DNA of 64,000 bases, from the NCBI GenBank assembly GCA_016187565.1, contig JACPJR010000010.1, positions 1 through 64,000 of the forward strand. The letters are read 5' to 3'. Origin of the DNA: Candidatus Woesearchaeota archaeon. Its GTDB lineage: Archaea; Nanobdellota; Nanobdellia; Woesearchaeales; JACPJR01. A program made the translations under genes and the position numbers. Position 1 is the first letter of the stretch, and each line of letters begins with the position of its first letter. Positions 9,545-17,742 of this stretch are shown here, in pieces. The notes under the pieces were generated by a model. It was not told the origin of the DNA and made no database searches. It saw only the letters and a program-made list of their open reading frames with translations.

Positions 9545-9621
9545 CAAAAATCATTAAAACATATTAAGAAGATTGATTCCTTCATTATCAAATTCAAATT
9601 GCGTTAAAAAAAGAGGTGGAG

Positions 9622-10929
9622 ATGGTGTATCAACAAAGTACAGAAAGATGCATGCGTAGCATTGGCATTTTTGTTTTATGTTTCTTCTCTTTCCTGATTA
9701 TCCTTCCACAAAGTATTGCAGTAGCAGATTTGGAAGTCGTTGCCTTTTCCTGTAGCCCCGATGAAGTCGCTTTGAATGATCAATTCTCCTGTACAGCAAC
9801 CATTCAAAATACAGGAGATGCTGCTGGAAATTTAGGAACAGCAACCCTCTATCCTGATAGTACGAGTTGGCTTGAGGACTCTAATTATCTTGAAACCATT
9901 AATACTAATGTTAATTCAGGTGCTACTGTAGAGGTTGTCTTTGATTCGTTAAAGGGAAAAAAGACCGGAGCTAATGGGTTCTCAAAGATTATGATTGGTG
10001 AGGTTACTGACACCTATGTTGCCGATAACAGCATCGAAGTCAATGTCATCAATCTCTTGTTGCTTGTCAATTCATCTGCCACAAGCGGGTCTTCGAGCAG
10101 TACCGTTCGCGTCACAGCGCAAACAACAACCGGGGGGAATGCAGATATTACCATGACCTTTTCCGTAACTGCTGGAGACTGTAGTATCGGAAGCCAGCTT
10201 TCTTCGGTTACCACAAACAATACTCAGGATGGCCAGACGGTCTCTCATACATGGACGGTTACGTTAGGAACAGCTAACTGTAGCTATACGGTTACTGCAG
10301 AAGCCCAGAGCAATCCTGATGGGTCTGCAAGCAAAAGCGACGCTGCAAGTGGCACAATAACTCTTAGCTCCTCAGACTCTGATGATGATGACTCTAGCCC
10401 TGGATCGACAAGTAGTGGGGGAGGAAGTGGAGGAGGATTTCAAACCACCAAAAATACGACTATTGCCTGTGCAGATGGTATCGATAATGACAATGATACC
10501 CTTATTGATCTCAAAGATCCTGGATGTGAGTCCAATCTAGATATTGATGAAACAGATAAAAAGATATGTACTCAATCGTGGGCGTGTAATGATTGGGACG
10601 AATGTTTCGAGGGCAGACAAACACGAACGTGTACTGAAAGCAACGATTGCCTTACAAAAAAAACAGAGGGGCTTGTCGATCAAGTTATTGAAATAACTCC
10701 GCCGGATGAAAAACAACCATGTTTATGGGTAGAAACAACTAATGAAAGCCAAGAAATAAAGCCTCAAAATGCAACCGGGAAGATAAAAGGGGTTGCATCT
10801 GATGTTAAAGAACTGGCAACAGGAGAAGAGGCACCTGCATTTTGGACCGTACTCTTGGCAGTTTTTGTTTTCGTCGGTTTGGGAATTTATATCTACCTGT
10901 ACATCTTTGCCAAAGAATGGAAAAAATAG
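9622..10929 (+). CDS. Membrane-anchored surface protein with CARDB-like and Cys-rich modules
   Basis: A 435-aa exported protein. It has a signal sequence (about residues 10-35), then a CARDB/Ig-like domain beginning ADLEVVAFSCSP. A Ser/Gly/Asp-rich linker follows (about residues 250-275), then GIDNDNDTLIDLKDPGC, which resembles a calcium-binding thrombospondin type 3 repeat. Next is a segment with spaced W and C (SWACNDWDECFEGRQ) resembling a TSP1-type repeat. A C-terminal transmembrane helix (about 405-428) ends in positive charges. ATG 9622 is preferred to GTG 9616 because GAGGTGG precedes it. It is the likely partner of the upstream giant surface protein, although the mobile element separates them. 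Confidence 0.8.
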   Translation: MVYQQSTERCMRSIGIFVLCFFSFLIILPQSIAVADLEVVAFSCSPDEVALNDQFSCTATIQNTGDAAGNLGTATLYPDSTSWLEDSNYLETINTNVNSGATVEVVFDSLKGKKTGANGFSKIMIGEVTDTYVADNSIEVNVINLLLLVNSSATSGSSSSTVRVTAQTTTGGNADITMTFSVTAGDCSIGSQLSSVTTNNTQDGQTVSHTWTVTLGTANCSYTVTAEAQSNPDGSASKSDAASGTITLSSSDSDDDDSSPGSTSSGGGSGGGFQTTKNTTIACADGIDNDNDTLIDLKDPGCESNLDIDETDKKICTQSWACNDWDECFEGRQTRTCTESNDCLTKKTEGLVDQVIEITPPDEKQPCLWVETTNESQEIKPQNATGKIKGVASDVKELATGEEAPAFWTVLLAVFVFVGLGIYIYLYIFAKEWKK

Positions 10930-11044
10930 GGATCTCTAAGATATTTTTGTGAGTTTTCCTGATAAACTTTTGGAGCGATATCTTTATAAAGCTATGATGC
11001 TCTCTTCTTGAGTTGTTCTCTACGAACTTTAGAGAAAGATATCC

Positions 11045-11722
11045 ATGACAAGACCCTCTCTGAAATCCCCGGACAAGAATGCTAAGGAACGAGAAGAACC
11101 AGACATAGTCACGGCTATGAGTAAACTAAGTGATGGAGAAAAAATTGAACAGGGCATGATGTATGGTCGGGTTATTATTGAGATGTTGGGAAGACCAAAA
11201 GAACATCTTGAAAAGACCTTTCGTGACTTCATTGGAGCCCTCCATCATGATCAGAAGCTGGATATTAAAAAAGTAGATATTGCTGAATCCCAAGAAGTGG
11301 AGGATGGTATGTACAGTATTTTTGCAGAGGTTGAACTCTGGTTTGCCGATGTTCCTAAAGTGGGGGCATTTTGTTTGGACTATATGCCTTCAAGCATTGA
11401 ACTGATAGAACCTGAGGAACTGGTGTTTGATGCCCACGAGCTTTCCAACTATTTCAACGATTTTCAGGCAAAGCTCCATAGCCTTGATATGCTCGCAAAG
11501 AACCTTCAAGCCCAAAATAAGAAATTGATGGACAACTCGTTAACATTAATACGAAATGTTGTCCTTGTTTCGGTTCAGCAAAAACCGAAAACACTTGAGG
11601 ATCTTGCAAAGAATGTTGGTCTTGATGCGGCACAATTAAAACCATTTATTGAAAAATTAGTAAAGGATAAAATTCTTCAAAAAGAAAATGAGATGTATAG
11701 CTTAGGGGTGGCTGGTCTATGA
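11045..11722 (+). CDS. Conserved protein with C-terminal winged helix, partner of ScpB
   Basis: A 225-aa protein not recognised by name. The middle (about residues 60-130) is mixed alpha/beta. Residues 170-225 look like a winged helix (KTLEDLAKNVGLDAAQLKPF). Its last 4 nt overlap the start of scpB, so the two are translationally coupled. In bacteria ScpB acts with ScpA and SMC; this gene does not look like a kleisin, but the context suggests a role in chromosome segregation or DNA binding. TATA-like TTTATAAA lies near 10983. Confidence 0.6.
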   Translation: MTRPSLKSPDKNAKEREEPDIVTAMSKLSDGEKIEQGMMYGRVIIEMLGRPKEHLEKTFRDFIGALHHDQKLDIKKVDIAESQEVEDGMYSIFAEVELWFADVPKVGAFCLDYMPSSIELIEPEELVFDAHELSNYFNDFQAKLHSLDMLAKNLQAQNKKLMDNSLTLIRNVVLVSVQQKPKTLEDLAKNVGLDAAQLKPFIEKLVKDKILQKENEMYSLGVAGL

Positions 11723-12390
11723 AGGATTACACCATGAAAGATTACACCCGAGAAGTTGAAGCCATCCTTTTTGCTGCAGGCAGGCCTTTAAGCCTTCAGG
11801 AGATTTCCCGTCTTTGTAATGTACGAACACTTGAGCCAATGAAGAAAGCGCTCCTTGCTCTTCAGCAAGAATATGAGAAAAAAGGTAGTGCATTGATGGT
11901 TGTTGAAGAGGCTAAGGAAACAGGAGATACAGAAAATAAGCAGAGTTCATGGAAAGTAACGATTCGTGAACAGTTTATGCCGTTAGTGCAGCAGATTGTT
12001 CCTCAAACCGAGCTAAACCGGCCAGTCATGGAAACATTGGCGGTTATTGCCTGGAAACAGCCAGTCTTACAGTCACTGATTATCAAAGTAAGATCAAGTA
12101 GTGCTTACGACCATATCAAGGAACTTGAGGACTTGGGCTTTCTTACAAGACAGAGGAAAGGAAGATCCATGCTTTTGAAATTAACGCCAAAGTTCTTTAG
12201 CTATTTTGATCTCAAAGGCTCACAGGATGCACGGGCCTTGTTTAAGGATATAAACGCCTCGGCAAACATCCAAAAGAAAGTTGAGGAGTTTAGCAAATCT
12301 GATCAAGACCAAGAGCCAGAACCCTCTCCGACTGACGTTCCTCCAGACGACAACAAGCCAGTAGAACCTCCGGTGAAAGATGCCCCGTAA
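11719..12390 (+). CDS. scpB: Segregation and condensation protein B
   Basis: A 223-aa protein with the two winged-helix modules of ScpB: REVEAILFAAGRPLSLQEIS near the N terminus and LNRPVMETLAVIAWKQPV followed by LEDLGFLTRQRKGR. In known systems ScpB dimers bind the kleisin ScpA of the SMC complex, which compacts and separates chromosomes. No ScpA or SMC gene lies in this window. The C-terminal 50 residues are acidic and Pro-rich. The gene overlaps its upstream neighbour by 4 nt, and a small zinc-ribbon gene starts inside its 3' end. Confidence 0.9.
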   Translation: MKDYTMKDYTREVEAILFAAGRPLSLQEISRLCNVRTLEPMKKALLALQQEYEKKGSALMVVEEAKETGDTENKQSSWKVTIREQFMPLVQQIVPQTELNRPVMETLAVIAWKQPVLQSLIIKVRSSSAYDHIKELEDLGFLTRQRKGRSMLLKLTPKFFSYFDLKGSQDARALFKDINASANIQKKVEEFSKSDQDQEPEPSPTDVPPDDNKPVEPPVKDAP

Positions 12391-12535
12391 TACGCTTCTC
12401 TTGAGATGCCCACGATGCAAGCAGACCATGAAATACCAACCGCAAGGAACAATGCTTGCTCAAAAAGTAAAGCGTTGCGTGTATTGTAATTTTAGCATGA
12501 AGGTTACTCATTGTGTGGTAAAGAAAGTATCGTAG
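12380..12535 (+). CDS. Small zinc-ribbon protein
   Basis: A 51-aa ORF that starts inside the last codons of scpB. It carries LRCPRCKQTM and, 17 residues later, RCVYCNFSMK, giving two CxxC pairs typical of a single zinc ribbon. A GGTGA ribosome binding site at 12372-12376 and the overlap suggest co-expression with scpB. Such mini-proteins often bind nucleic acid or subunits of larger machines. No function can be assigned. Confidence 0.7.
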   Translation: MPRNTLLLRCPRCKQTMKYQPQGTMLAQKVKRCVYCNFSMKVTHCVVKKVS

Positions 12536-12562
12536 TTTAGATTGGACACAGGGGGATGAATT

Positions 12563-13600
12563 ATGGCAGCAAAATTCCCAGAGCGACTGGAACATTTAGT
12601 AGTACTTGGCTATGATGTCGGCGAACATGCAGGACAACGGCCCCTAGGGATTCTTCGTAGCCGTGACTTACGAAATCATGTAAACGGACTTTCTTCGGAT
12701 CCTCGTACCTTAGGAAAGGCAGTTCTTGCATTGGTTGATGATTATGCTCGGTTTTGTGCTCAAAATCCTGATGAGGTCAATCCTCGACAATCGTTTAATG
12801 AAGGTTTGCGGAGGATAACGAAAGGAGGGATTAGATACTCAGGCGACATGTCTGTGATTTTCTCTACAGAAAGGTCATCTCTTGATTTTTTCGACCTTGT
12901 TTCCCAGAGAGGTTACCATCTTGATTATGAGGGATCGGGGTTTGTTCTTCCACCCATGTTTGAGGTAAGCGAGTCTGTTCTTACCTCGGGCATCACTGTG
13001 CCAGGGAATGGCGAATATAGAGAAAAAACAAAGATAATGGATGGAAGAGAGGTTTGTTTCCGTGAATTTGGTGATCGTATGTATGTTGAGACTACAGCCG
13101 AGACAAGCTATCATGGAGATGGGTTTAGTCTTCATCGTATCCATTCTCCGTATTTCCAACCAACAACACCACGTATTGATACAAAGGTGCGAGGAGAACT
13201 TCAAGGAATTTATTTTTCGCTCGCAAATAGTCTCATGAGTGGAGCAACACCATGGGGTGTTATCCCCTCTTTGGAAACACAGCTCTCTCGTTTGGACCAA
13301 GCAGCTATTGCAAATCCAGAGCTTCGCGCAGAAATCCATCGTGTACTGGGTAATTGTTATGCATGGTGTAACAATGCTGAGACTGCCCGATCACATTATG
13401 AACAGGCTTTATCACTTGATCCTGAGGGGAAGCGTCTATACCTAGGAAAGCGTTATCTCTCATTAGGCGATCCACAGAAAGCAGCCTCGCTCTTTGGAGC
13501 AGCTATGATCCATGATGATCTCTGGACAGGAATTCGAGCGCTTCCTCATTACCTTCACGCCTGTTACCAGACCATGACCGGCAATCTGCAACAGAGCTAG
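12563..13600 (+). CDS. Protein with C-terminal TPR repeats, unknown function
   Basis: A 345-aa soluble protein. The N-terminal 230 residues match no family I recognise. The C-terminal part (about 255-325) has TPR-like helices, including AEIHRVLGNCYAWCNNAETA and HYEQALSLDPEGKRLYLGKR, which in other proteins mediate protein contacts. GGGGGATG a few bases before ATG 12563 is a good ribosome binding site. It follows the scpB cluster by 27 nt and may belong to that transcript. Confidence 0.65.
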   Translation: MAAKFPERLEHLVVLGYDVGEHAGQRPLGILRSRDLRNHVNGLSSDPRTLGKAVLALVDDYARFCAQNPDEVNPRQSFNEGLRRITKGGIRYSGDMSVIFSTERSSLDFFDLVSQRGYHLDYEGSGFVLPPMFEVSESVLTSGITVPGNGEYREKTKIMDGREVCFREFGDRMYVETTAETSYHGDGFSLHRIHSPYFQPTTPRIDTKVRGELQGIYFSLANSLMSGATPWGVIPSLETQLSRLDQAAIANPELRAEIHRVLGNCYAWCNNAETARSHYEQALSLDPEGKRLYLGKRYLSLGDPQKAASLFGAAMIHDDLWTGIRALPHYLHACYQTMTGNLQQS

Positions 13601-13648
13601 TAACTATGATCCTCCTGTCGCAGAATCACCTTTTTGAGTACCCAATGA

Positions 13649-13658
13649 TTTATAAATA
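13649..13658 (+). promoter_or_regulatory. TATA box giving a leaderless start at 13680
   Basis: TTTATAAATA lies 22-31 nt before ATG 13680, and no ribosome binding site precedes the ATG. This is the pattern of an archaeal leaderless transcript and fixes the start of the next gene. Confidence 0.65.
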
Positions 13659-13679
13659 CGGAGTGTTTCTAGCTCCCCC

Positions 13680-14222
13680 ATGAAACAAAAGCCCATGCAT
13701 AAAGAATATGTTTATGAGGTAGAGCAGGCTATTCAAGCAATCCATGACGGAAGCTTTGAACATCCCTTTTTGCAGGTTTCTGATCATAAAGAACAGTCAT
13801 ATGATCTCAAGGAGGATATCCCTTCGCCCATTCCTTTGGTTCAGACATCTTCTTCTACCTATGCTCTTGATGAACGTGCTCATCCGCACTACAATGCTGA
13901 TTATCTCCAGCAGCGTGAGGAGATGCTTGCAGATTGGTCATTACGGGTTCCTGGCAAACATGTTTCCAGGCTTCCGGTTACCATGATGGGTGGTATTTTG
14001 GGCTTTACTTACCTCGGAGCAGGGCAGATGACCTTACGAGATGATCTTGTGGGAGAACGAAGCCGAGAAGTGGATGTGCACGAAAGTATTCATACCCCTG
14101 ATGAATACGAAACAAGAGTGTTAACGCGTTGGATCTTAACAAAAGAACCAAACACCTACCAGCAAGAGAGCTTTACCCAGACACGATCATACGGACATTC
14201 GGGAAGTTTTTATTATCATTGA
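13680..14222 (+). CDS. Unknown protein with HExxH motif (possible small metallopeptidase)
   Basis: A 180-aa protein. Residues about 134-145 read VHESIHTPDEYE, an HExxH zinc-binding motif with an acidic EYE seven residues on, as in minimal zincins. Just before it is a mildly hydrophobic glycine-rich stretch (MMGGILGFTYLGAG). The N-terminal 75 residues are low in structure and the C-terminal tail is Ser/Tyr/His-rich. There is no signal peptide. It could be a minimal metallopeptidase, but HExxH alone can occur by chance, so the enzyme call is tentative. The start fits the TATA box at 13649-13658. Confidence 0.6.
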   Translation: MKQKPMHKEYVYEVEQAIQAIHDGSFEHPFLQVSDHKEQSYDLKEDIPSPIPLVQTSSSTYALDERAHPHYNADYLQQREEMLADWSLRVPGKHVSRLPVTMMGGILGFTYLGAGQMTLRDDLVGERSREVDVHESIHTPDEYETRVLTRWILTKEPNTYQQESFTQTRSYGHSGSFYYH

Positions 14223-14259
14223 AGATTATATTTCTTCGGGTGTTTAAATCTCGCCATTA

Positions 14260-14730
14260 TTATAATGGTAAATATGCACGTACGGGTACTAATCTATCGG
14301 TAAGTTCGAGAATTCTTAATGGTCTCCCATCCATCATGGTGGTTTCGCCTGTCCTAAAATGAGGCTCGTTTGTGGCAATATCAATATAGTTTCTTGAAAT
14401 TCTAGCTGCTTGCGCAACCTCATCATAAGGCAGAGCAGCGAACTGTCCAATTCTTGCAGTAAGATCGAGGAAATGAGCTATAACTGGATTAGATTCATAG
14501 CTTCCAATGTTCATGATTGCTGCACCCAAAAGCATCTCAGCAGTTTCCCTCGTCATTGGTACAGGCACTTCTCCAGAAAAAGCTCGTAATGGGCTATTCC
14601 CTGTTAAACTATCAACCATCACTTCATCAATACCAAACCTTCCATTCAACCGAGAAGTCATATCGGTAAAAAACAAAGAACTATAGCCTGTCTGTTCTCT
14701 ATCCATTCCAGCGCCACCGGTTACAATCAT
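14260..14730 (-). CDS. Unknown 156-aa protein
   Basis: No family recognised. It is a soluble alpha/beta protein with a conserved-looking start (MIVTGGAGMDREQTGYSS) and a helical centre. A purine-rich AAGGA site precedes the ATG and the gene begins 12 nt after the PPC-domain gene on the same strand, so the two form an operon. No catalytic motif is evident. Confidence 0.55.
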   Translation of the reverse strand: MIVTGGAGMDREQTGYSSLFFTDMTSRLNGRFGIDEVMVDSLTGNSPLRAFSGEVPVPMTRETAEMLLGAAIMNIGSYESNPVIAHFLDLTARIGQFAALPYDEVAQAARISRNYIDIATNEPHFRTGETTMMDGRPLRILELTDRLVPVRAYLPL

Positions 14731-14741
14731 TTTGAGCGTCC

Positions 14742-15170
14742 TTATTCTTGAAGGTTAAGAAGCTTGAGATTAAACTCAGGGTTTATTGTTCTCGTAACGG
14801 GGCTGGGTAATATGGTAACCATGATTTCCACAGTAATGGCTACTTCTGCTTCGGTGAGATGGCCACCGTAGGTTTTGTGGTCTTTATCGGCAATAGTGGC
14901 ATGGGCATGAATCATGGGCTCCCCACTAGCAAGACTGAAGTTACCCGTTACATTCACTAATTCATACATGGCAGGACCAAACACCTTGGTGTCATACGCT
15001 CGCTTTGTCGATGAGAAGTAGCTGAGAGCAACATTCGTTACACCACCAATGCCCGTAAAACTACCAGCCATAATCTTTTCGCGCGCAGCAAACTCGCGTA
15101 ATGATGCGATGACTTTTTCTCCTTTTTCGAGAACAACGACATAATTCTGATCGAACTTTTTGTAGCGCAT
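14742..15170 (-). CDS. PPC/DUF296-domain DNA-binding protein
   Basis: A 142-aa protein that is essentially one PPC (DUF296) domain. It carries GSFTGIGGVTNVALSYF, PMIHAHATIADKDH, and GGHL, which contains the last histidine of the family's metal-binding cluster. The same fold is the C-terminal part of plant AT-hook proteins, and in bacteria and archaea it occurs alone as a trimeric protein of uncertain role, sometimes metal-binding. It heads an operon with the 156-aa unknown gene. A TATA-like element lies near 15226-15238 on the minus strand. Confidence 0.85.
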   Translation of the reverse strand: MRYKKFDQNYVVVLEKGEKVIASLREFAAREKIMAGSFTGIGGVTNVALSYFSSTKRAYDTKVFGPAMYELVNVTGNFSLASGEPMIHAHATIADKDHKTYGGHLTEAEVAITVEIMVTILPSPVTRTINPEFNLKLLNLQE

Positions 15171-15307
15171 TTTTACTTTGTTTTTGCTTCCTCTTCAATA
15201 GGGGATGTTTGGTGTTGGATAAAAACCTTTTTATTAAATTGCCCATTATCCGTACCCTTATCCATCATACGATAGGTGTTTAGGATGGTATTCAACGAGG
15301 TGGGAAT

Positions 15308-15997
15308 ATGCGTGTAGAAACCCTCAATCAAGGAAACATTTCACATAGCCGGGGAGTTATGCTCGTAGCATATGGGCCAACTCCTGGATTGAGCAGTAGC
15401 ACTCCAGAGGCATGGAATTTTTTTGAAATGATTAACCGATATAACCACGTTGTTGATTCTCTGCCTAGTTTTGGTTTTTATCCTCAGACCCCTTCAGCCA
15501 TTCCTTATGACCAAAATGGAATAGAAAGGGTACTTGTAATGTTTGCCAAAGAGAATATGTCGGAAAGAGGCGTACCTTATCAAGGAGGGTATATCATTGA
15601 GGAGAAGCCATACGCTGCTGAAAGTAGGAGGTATGCGCTGGTTCCGCCACCAGATATGGATACGGTAAGTTCAAAACACAGTTATTTTGTTGAGTTTAAG
15701 GATCTTGGAGCTTCATTGGGAAAAGGTATATCAGAACTTCCTGTCGCTTGTGTTCGTTATGGTCATGTCGTTGGTGCTGTTCATTTTCTGTGTGCTCCAC
15801 GAGCGGCGCTTCCTACACTCACCGAGGGAGAGGTGCGGGAAACATTAGCAGAGGTTATCCAATTGACCGGGACGAGGAAGATCGAAGTGCCCCCACAATC
15901 CCTCAATGATTTCTTCACCATGGAAAGACCGTACTTTATCAACACCCGGCCTCGTGAGATGATGGCAGACATGCCGGTGCGCTTCATGAGAGGATGA
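15308..15997 (+). CDS. Unknown 229-aa protein
   Basis: No family recognised. It is a soluble protein with a glycine/proline-rich N-terminal third and a C-terminal alpha/beta part. The start is supported by GAGGTGG at 15297-15303. It is transcribed away from the PPC operon and precedes tRNA-Gly. Its composition is ordinary for the window. Confidence 0.55.
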   Translation: MRVETLNQGNISHSRGVMLVAYGPTPGLSSSTPEAWNFFEMINRYNHVVDSLPSFGFYPQTPSAIPYDQNGIERVLVMFAKENMSERGVPYQGGYIIEEKPYAAESRRYALVPPPDMDTVSSKHSYFVEFKDLGASLGKGISELPVACVRYGHVVGAVHFLCAPRAALPTLTEGEVRETLAEVIQLTGTRKIEVPPQSLNDFFTMERPYFINTRPREMMADMPVRFMRG

Positions 15998-16066
15998 ATC
16001 TAACCTCTATGTCCCACGTTCGATCATAAGGTATTTATAGTTTGCTGCCTTTCTTAGAACGGTTGT

Positions 16067-16180
16067 ACGGCTGTAGTCTAGCGGCAGGACACGACCCTCC
16101 CATAACCTTAGCGTACCATATCCTGTGGGTAGTGTTGTTGAAGAGAGGTCGGGACCCGGGTTCAAATCCCGGCAGCCGTA
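16067..16180 (+). tRNA. tRNA-Gly(CCC) with a 43-nt intron
   Basis: Acceptor ACGGCTG (16067-16073) pairs with CAGCCGT (16173-16179), with discriminator A at 16180. The T arm is CCGGG-TTCAAAT-CCCGG (16156-16172). The anticodon stem CGACC (16092-16096) pairs with GGTCG (16147-16151). The loop holds CCC at 16099-16101, preceded by T33 and followed by A37. About 43 nt (near 16103-16145) interrupt the loop after position 37, the canonical archaeal intron site. The mature length would be 71 nt. CCA is not encoded. Confidence 0.9.
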
Positions 16181-16219
16181 TGTTCTATTAATAGAAGATT
16201 ACCCGAGGAGGAGGATACG

Positions 16220-16576
16220 ATGAGAATGTTATCTCTTGTTTTACTGACCATACTCTTTGGTTTTTCTATTATCTTGGCTGGATGCGTCTCAGACAAATCA
16301 GCGAATAAATCGGTTGCGTTTTCCTCGCTGGATGATTATTACGCATCGATTGATTACTCGTGTACCAGTGATGCAGATTGTGCAATCAAGGATGTACACA
16401 ACTGCTGTGGCATCTATCCGCAATGTGTTAATAAAGATGTAGCAGTATCGCCTGAATTTGTCGATCAGAAATGTCAAGAGGAGAACATGAGCAGCATCTG
16501 TGGTTTTCCTTCAATCTCCTCGTGCAGCTGTATTAATCAACGTTGTGGAGGGAGCAATATTTATAAAGCAAGGTAG
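16220..16576 (+). CDS. Small Cys-rich lipoprotein
   Basis: A 118-aa protein with a signal sequence ending in a lipobox (IILAGC, Cys at about residue 22), so it is probably lipid-anchored on the outer face of the membrane. The mature part has about eight cysteines (for example CTSDADCAIKDVHNCCGIYPQC) that likely form disulfides. A strong GAGGAGGAGG site precedes the ATG. Secreted Cys-rich modules like this occur in many DPANN surface proteins; its binding partner is unknown. Confidence 0.75.
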   Translation: MRMLSLVLLTILFGFSIILAGCVSDKSANKSVAFSSLDDYYASIDYSCTSDADCAIKDVHNCCGIYPQCVNKDVAVSPEFVDQKCQEENMSSICGFPSISSCSCINQRCGGSNIYKAR

Positions 16577-16595
16577 ACAACCTTGATCGAATACC

Positions 16596-17726
16596 ATGGC
16601 TTACGTTGATGTTTTAGAGTATTCTTTGCTCGGGAATACCGTGAGAGAGTATATTTTGTCTCTGTTGATACTTTTAGGATCGTTTATTGTGGGAAAAATG
16701 TTCTATTCTCTTTCGAAGAACCAGATACGAAAGATAACCGCAAAAACAAAAACAAAATTTGACGATATCTTTCTTGAAGTGGTCGAAAAACCGCTTGTAG
16801 CCCTGATGGTTATCTTTGGATTCTATTTTGCCATGCACGTGCTTGTGGTTAACGATTTAGTTTGGAAGGTGTTCTGGGGAATTTTTGTTGCTGCCGTAAC
16901 TCTCGACGTTGCCTATTTTGTTCTGAAATTCCTTGATGCCATGATCCTCGAGTATATTGTGCCCATCACTGAAAGGACAGAGTCAAAACTTGACGATCAG
17001 CTCATTCCAATCTTGCGGAAGACAACGAAAGTGATTGTTATCATTATGACTGTCTTGGTTATGCTGGCTAACTTTGGCTATAATATTACCTCTATCCTTG
17101 CAGGTCTCGGTATTGGTGGACTGGCATTTGCCTTAGCAGCCCAGGATACCTTGGGCAATATGTTTGGATCATTCTCTATTTTTGCGGACAAGCCATTTCA
17201 CGTCAAGGACCATATCATTGTTGCGGGTTATGATGGGACAGTAGAAGAAGTGGGCATGCGAAGCACCCGAATTAAGACTCTTGAAGGAACAGAGGTTACT
17301 ATTCCTAATAAGCTCGTTGCAAATGCAGGCATTGAAAACATCTCACGCAGAGCAGGAAGAAAAATCAAGACCATGATTGGGTTGACCTATGATACCCCTG
17401 CCGCGAAAGTAGAGGAAGCAATTGCCACCATTCAAGATGTTTTGAAAAACACCAAAGGGATTAAAGAGGAATCTTTCGTATTCCTCGATGACTTTGGAAC
17501 ACATTCTCTCCAGATTCAGTTTATCTATTGGATAATCTATGATGTAGATTTCGGAAAAGCTATGGCAGTTAAGAACCAAGTCAATCTTATGGTCAAGCAA
17601 CGAATGGAGTCAGCAGGCATTACCTTAACATCCCCAACCCAAGCCCTTCCTGTAAAGCCCTCTGTTCCGACCCTTTCTGCAGCTACTCCGGCTGAGGCAC
17701 TTCCTCAAAAGTTAAAGAAAAATTAA
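16596..17726 (+). CDS. mscS: MscS-family mechanosensitive channel
   Basis: A 376-aa membrane protein with about five transmembrane helices in the first 190 residues. The pore-lining helix follows (GIGGLAFALAAQDTLGNMFG, about 170-190), then the beta domain with VEEVGMRSTRIKTLEGTEVTIPN and a C-terminal alpha/beta domain. It opens under membrane tension and releases solutes on osmotic downshock. The final 30 residues are a Pro/Ala-rich tail. It lies 19 nt after the lipoprotein gene and 16 nt before the radical SAM gene. Confidence 0.93.
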   Translation: MAYVDVLEYSLLGNTVREYILSLLILLGSFIVGKMFYSLSKNQIRKITAKTKTKFDDIFLEVVEKPLVALMVIFGFYFAMHVLVVNDLVWKVFWGIFVAAVTLDVAYFVLKFLDAMILEYIVPITERTESKLDDQLIPILRKTTKVIVIIMTVLVMLANFGYNITSILAGLGIGGLAFALAAQDTLGNMFGSFSIFADKPFHVKDHIIVAGYDGTVEEVGMRSTRIKTLEGTEVTIPNKLVANAGIENISRRAGRKIKTMIGLTYDTPAAKVEEAIATIQDVLKNTKGIKEESFVFLDDFGTHSLQIQFIYWIIYDVDFGKAMAVKNQVNLMVKQRMESAGITLTSPTQALPVKPSVPTLSAATPAEALPQKLKKN

Positions 17727-17742
17727 AGAAAAAGGCGTGATT

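Noticed and set aside
12875-13339. 154-aa minus-strand ORF
   Set aside because: It lies antisense to the TPR protein gene, has no ribosome binding site or promoter and a Cys/Trp-rich composition typical of a shadow frame.
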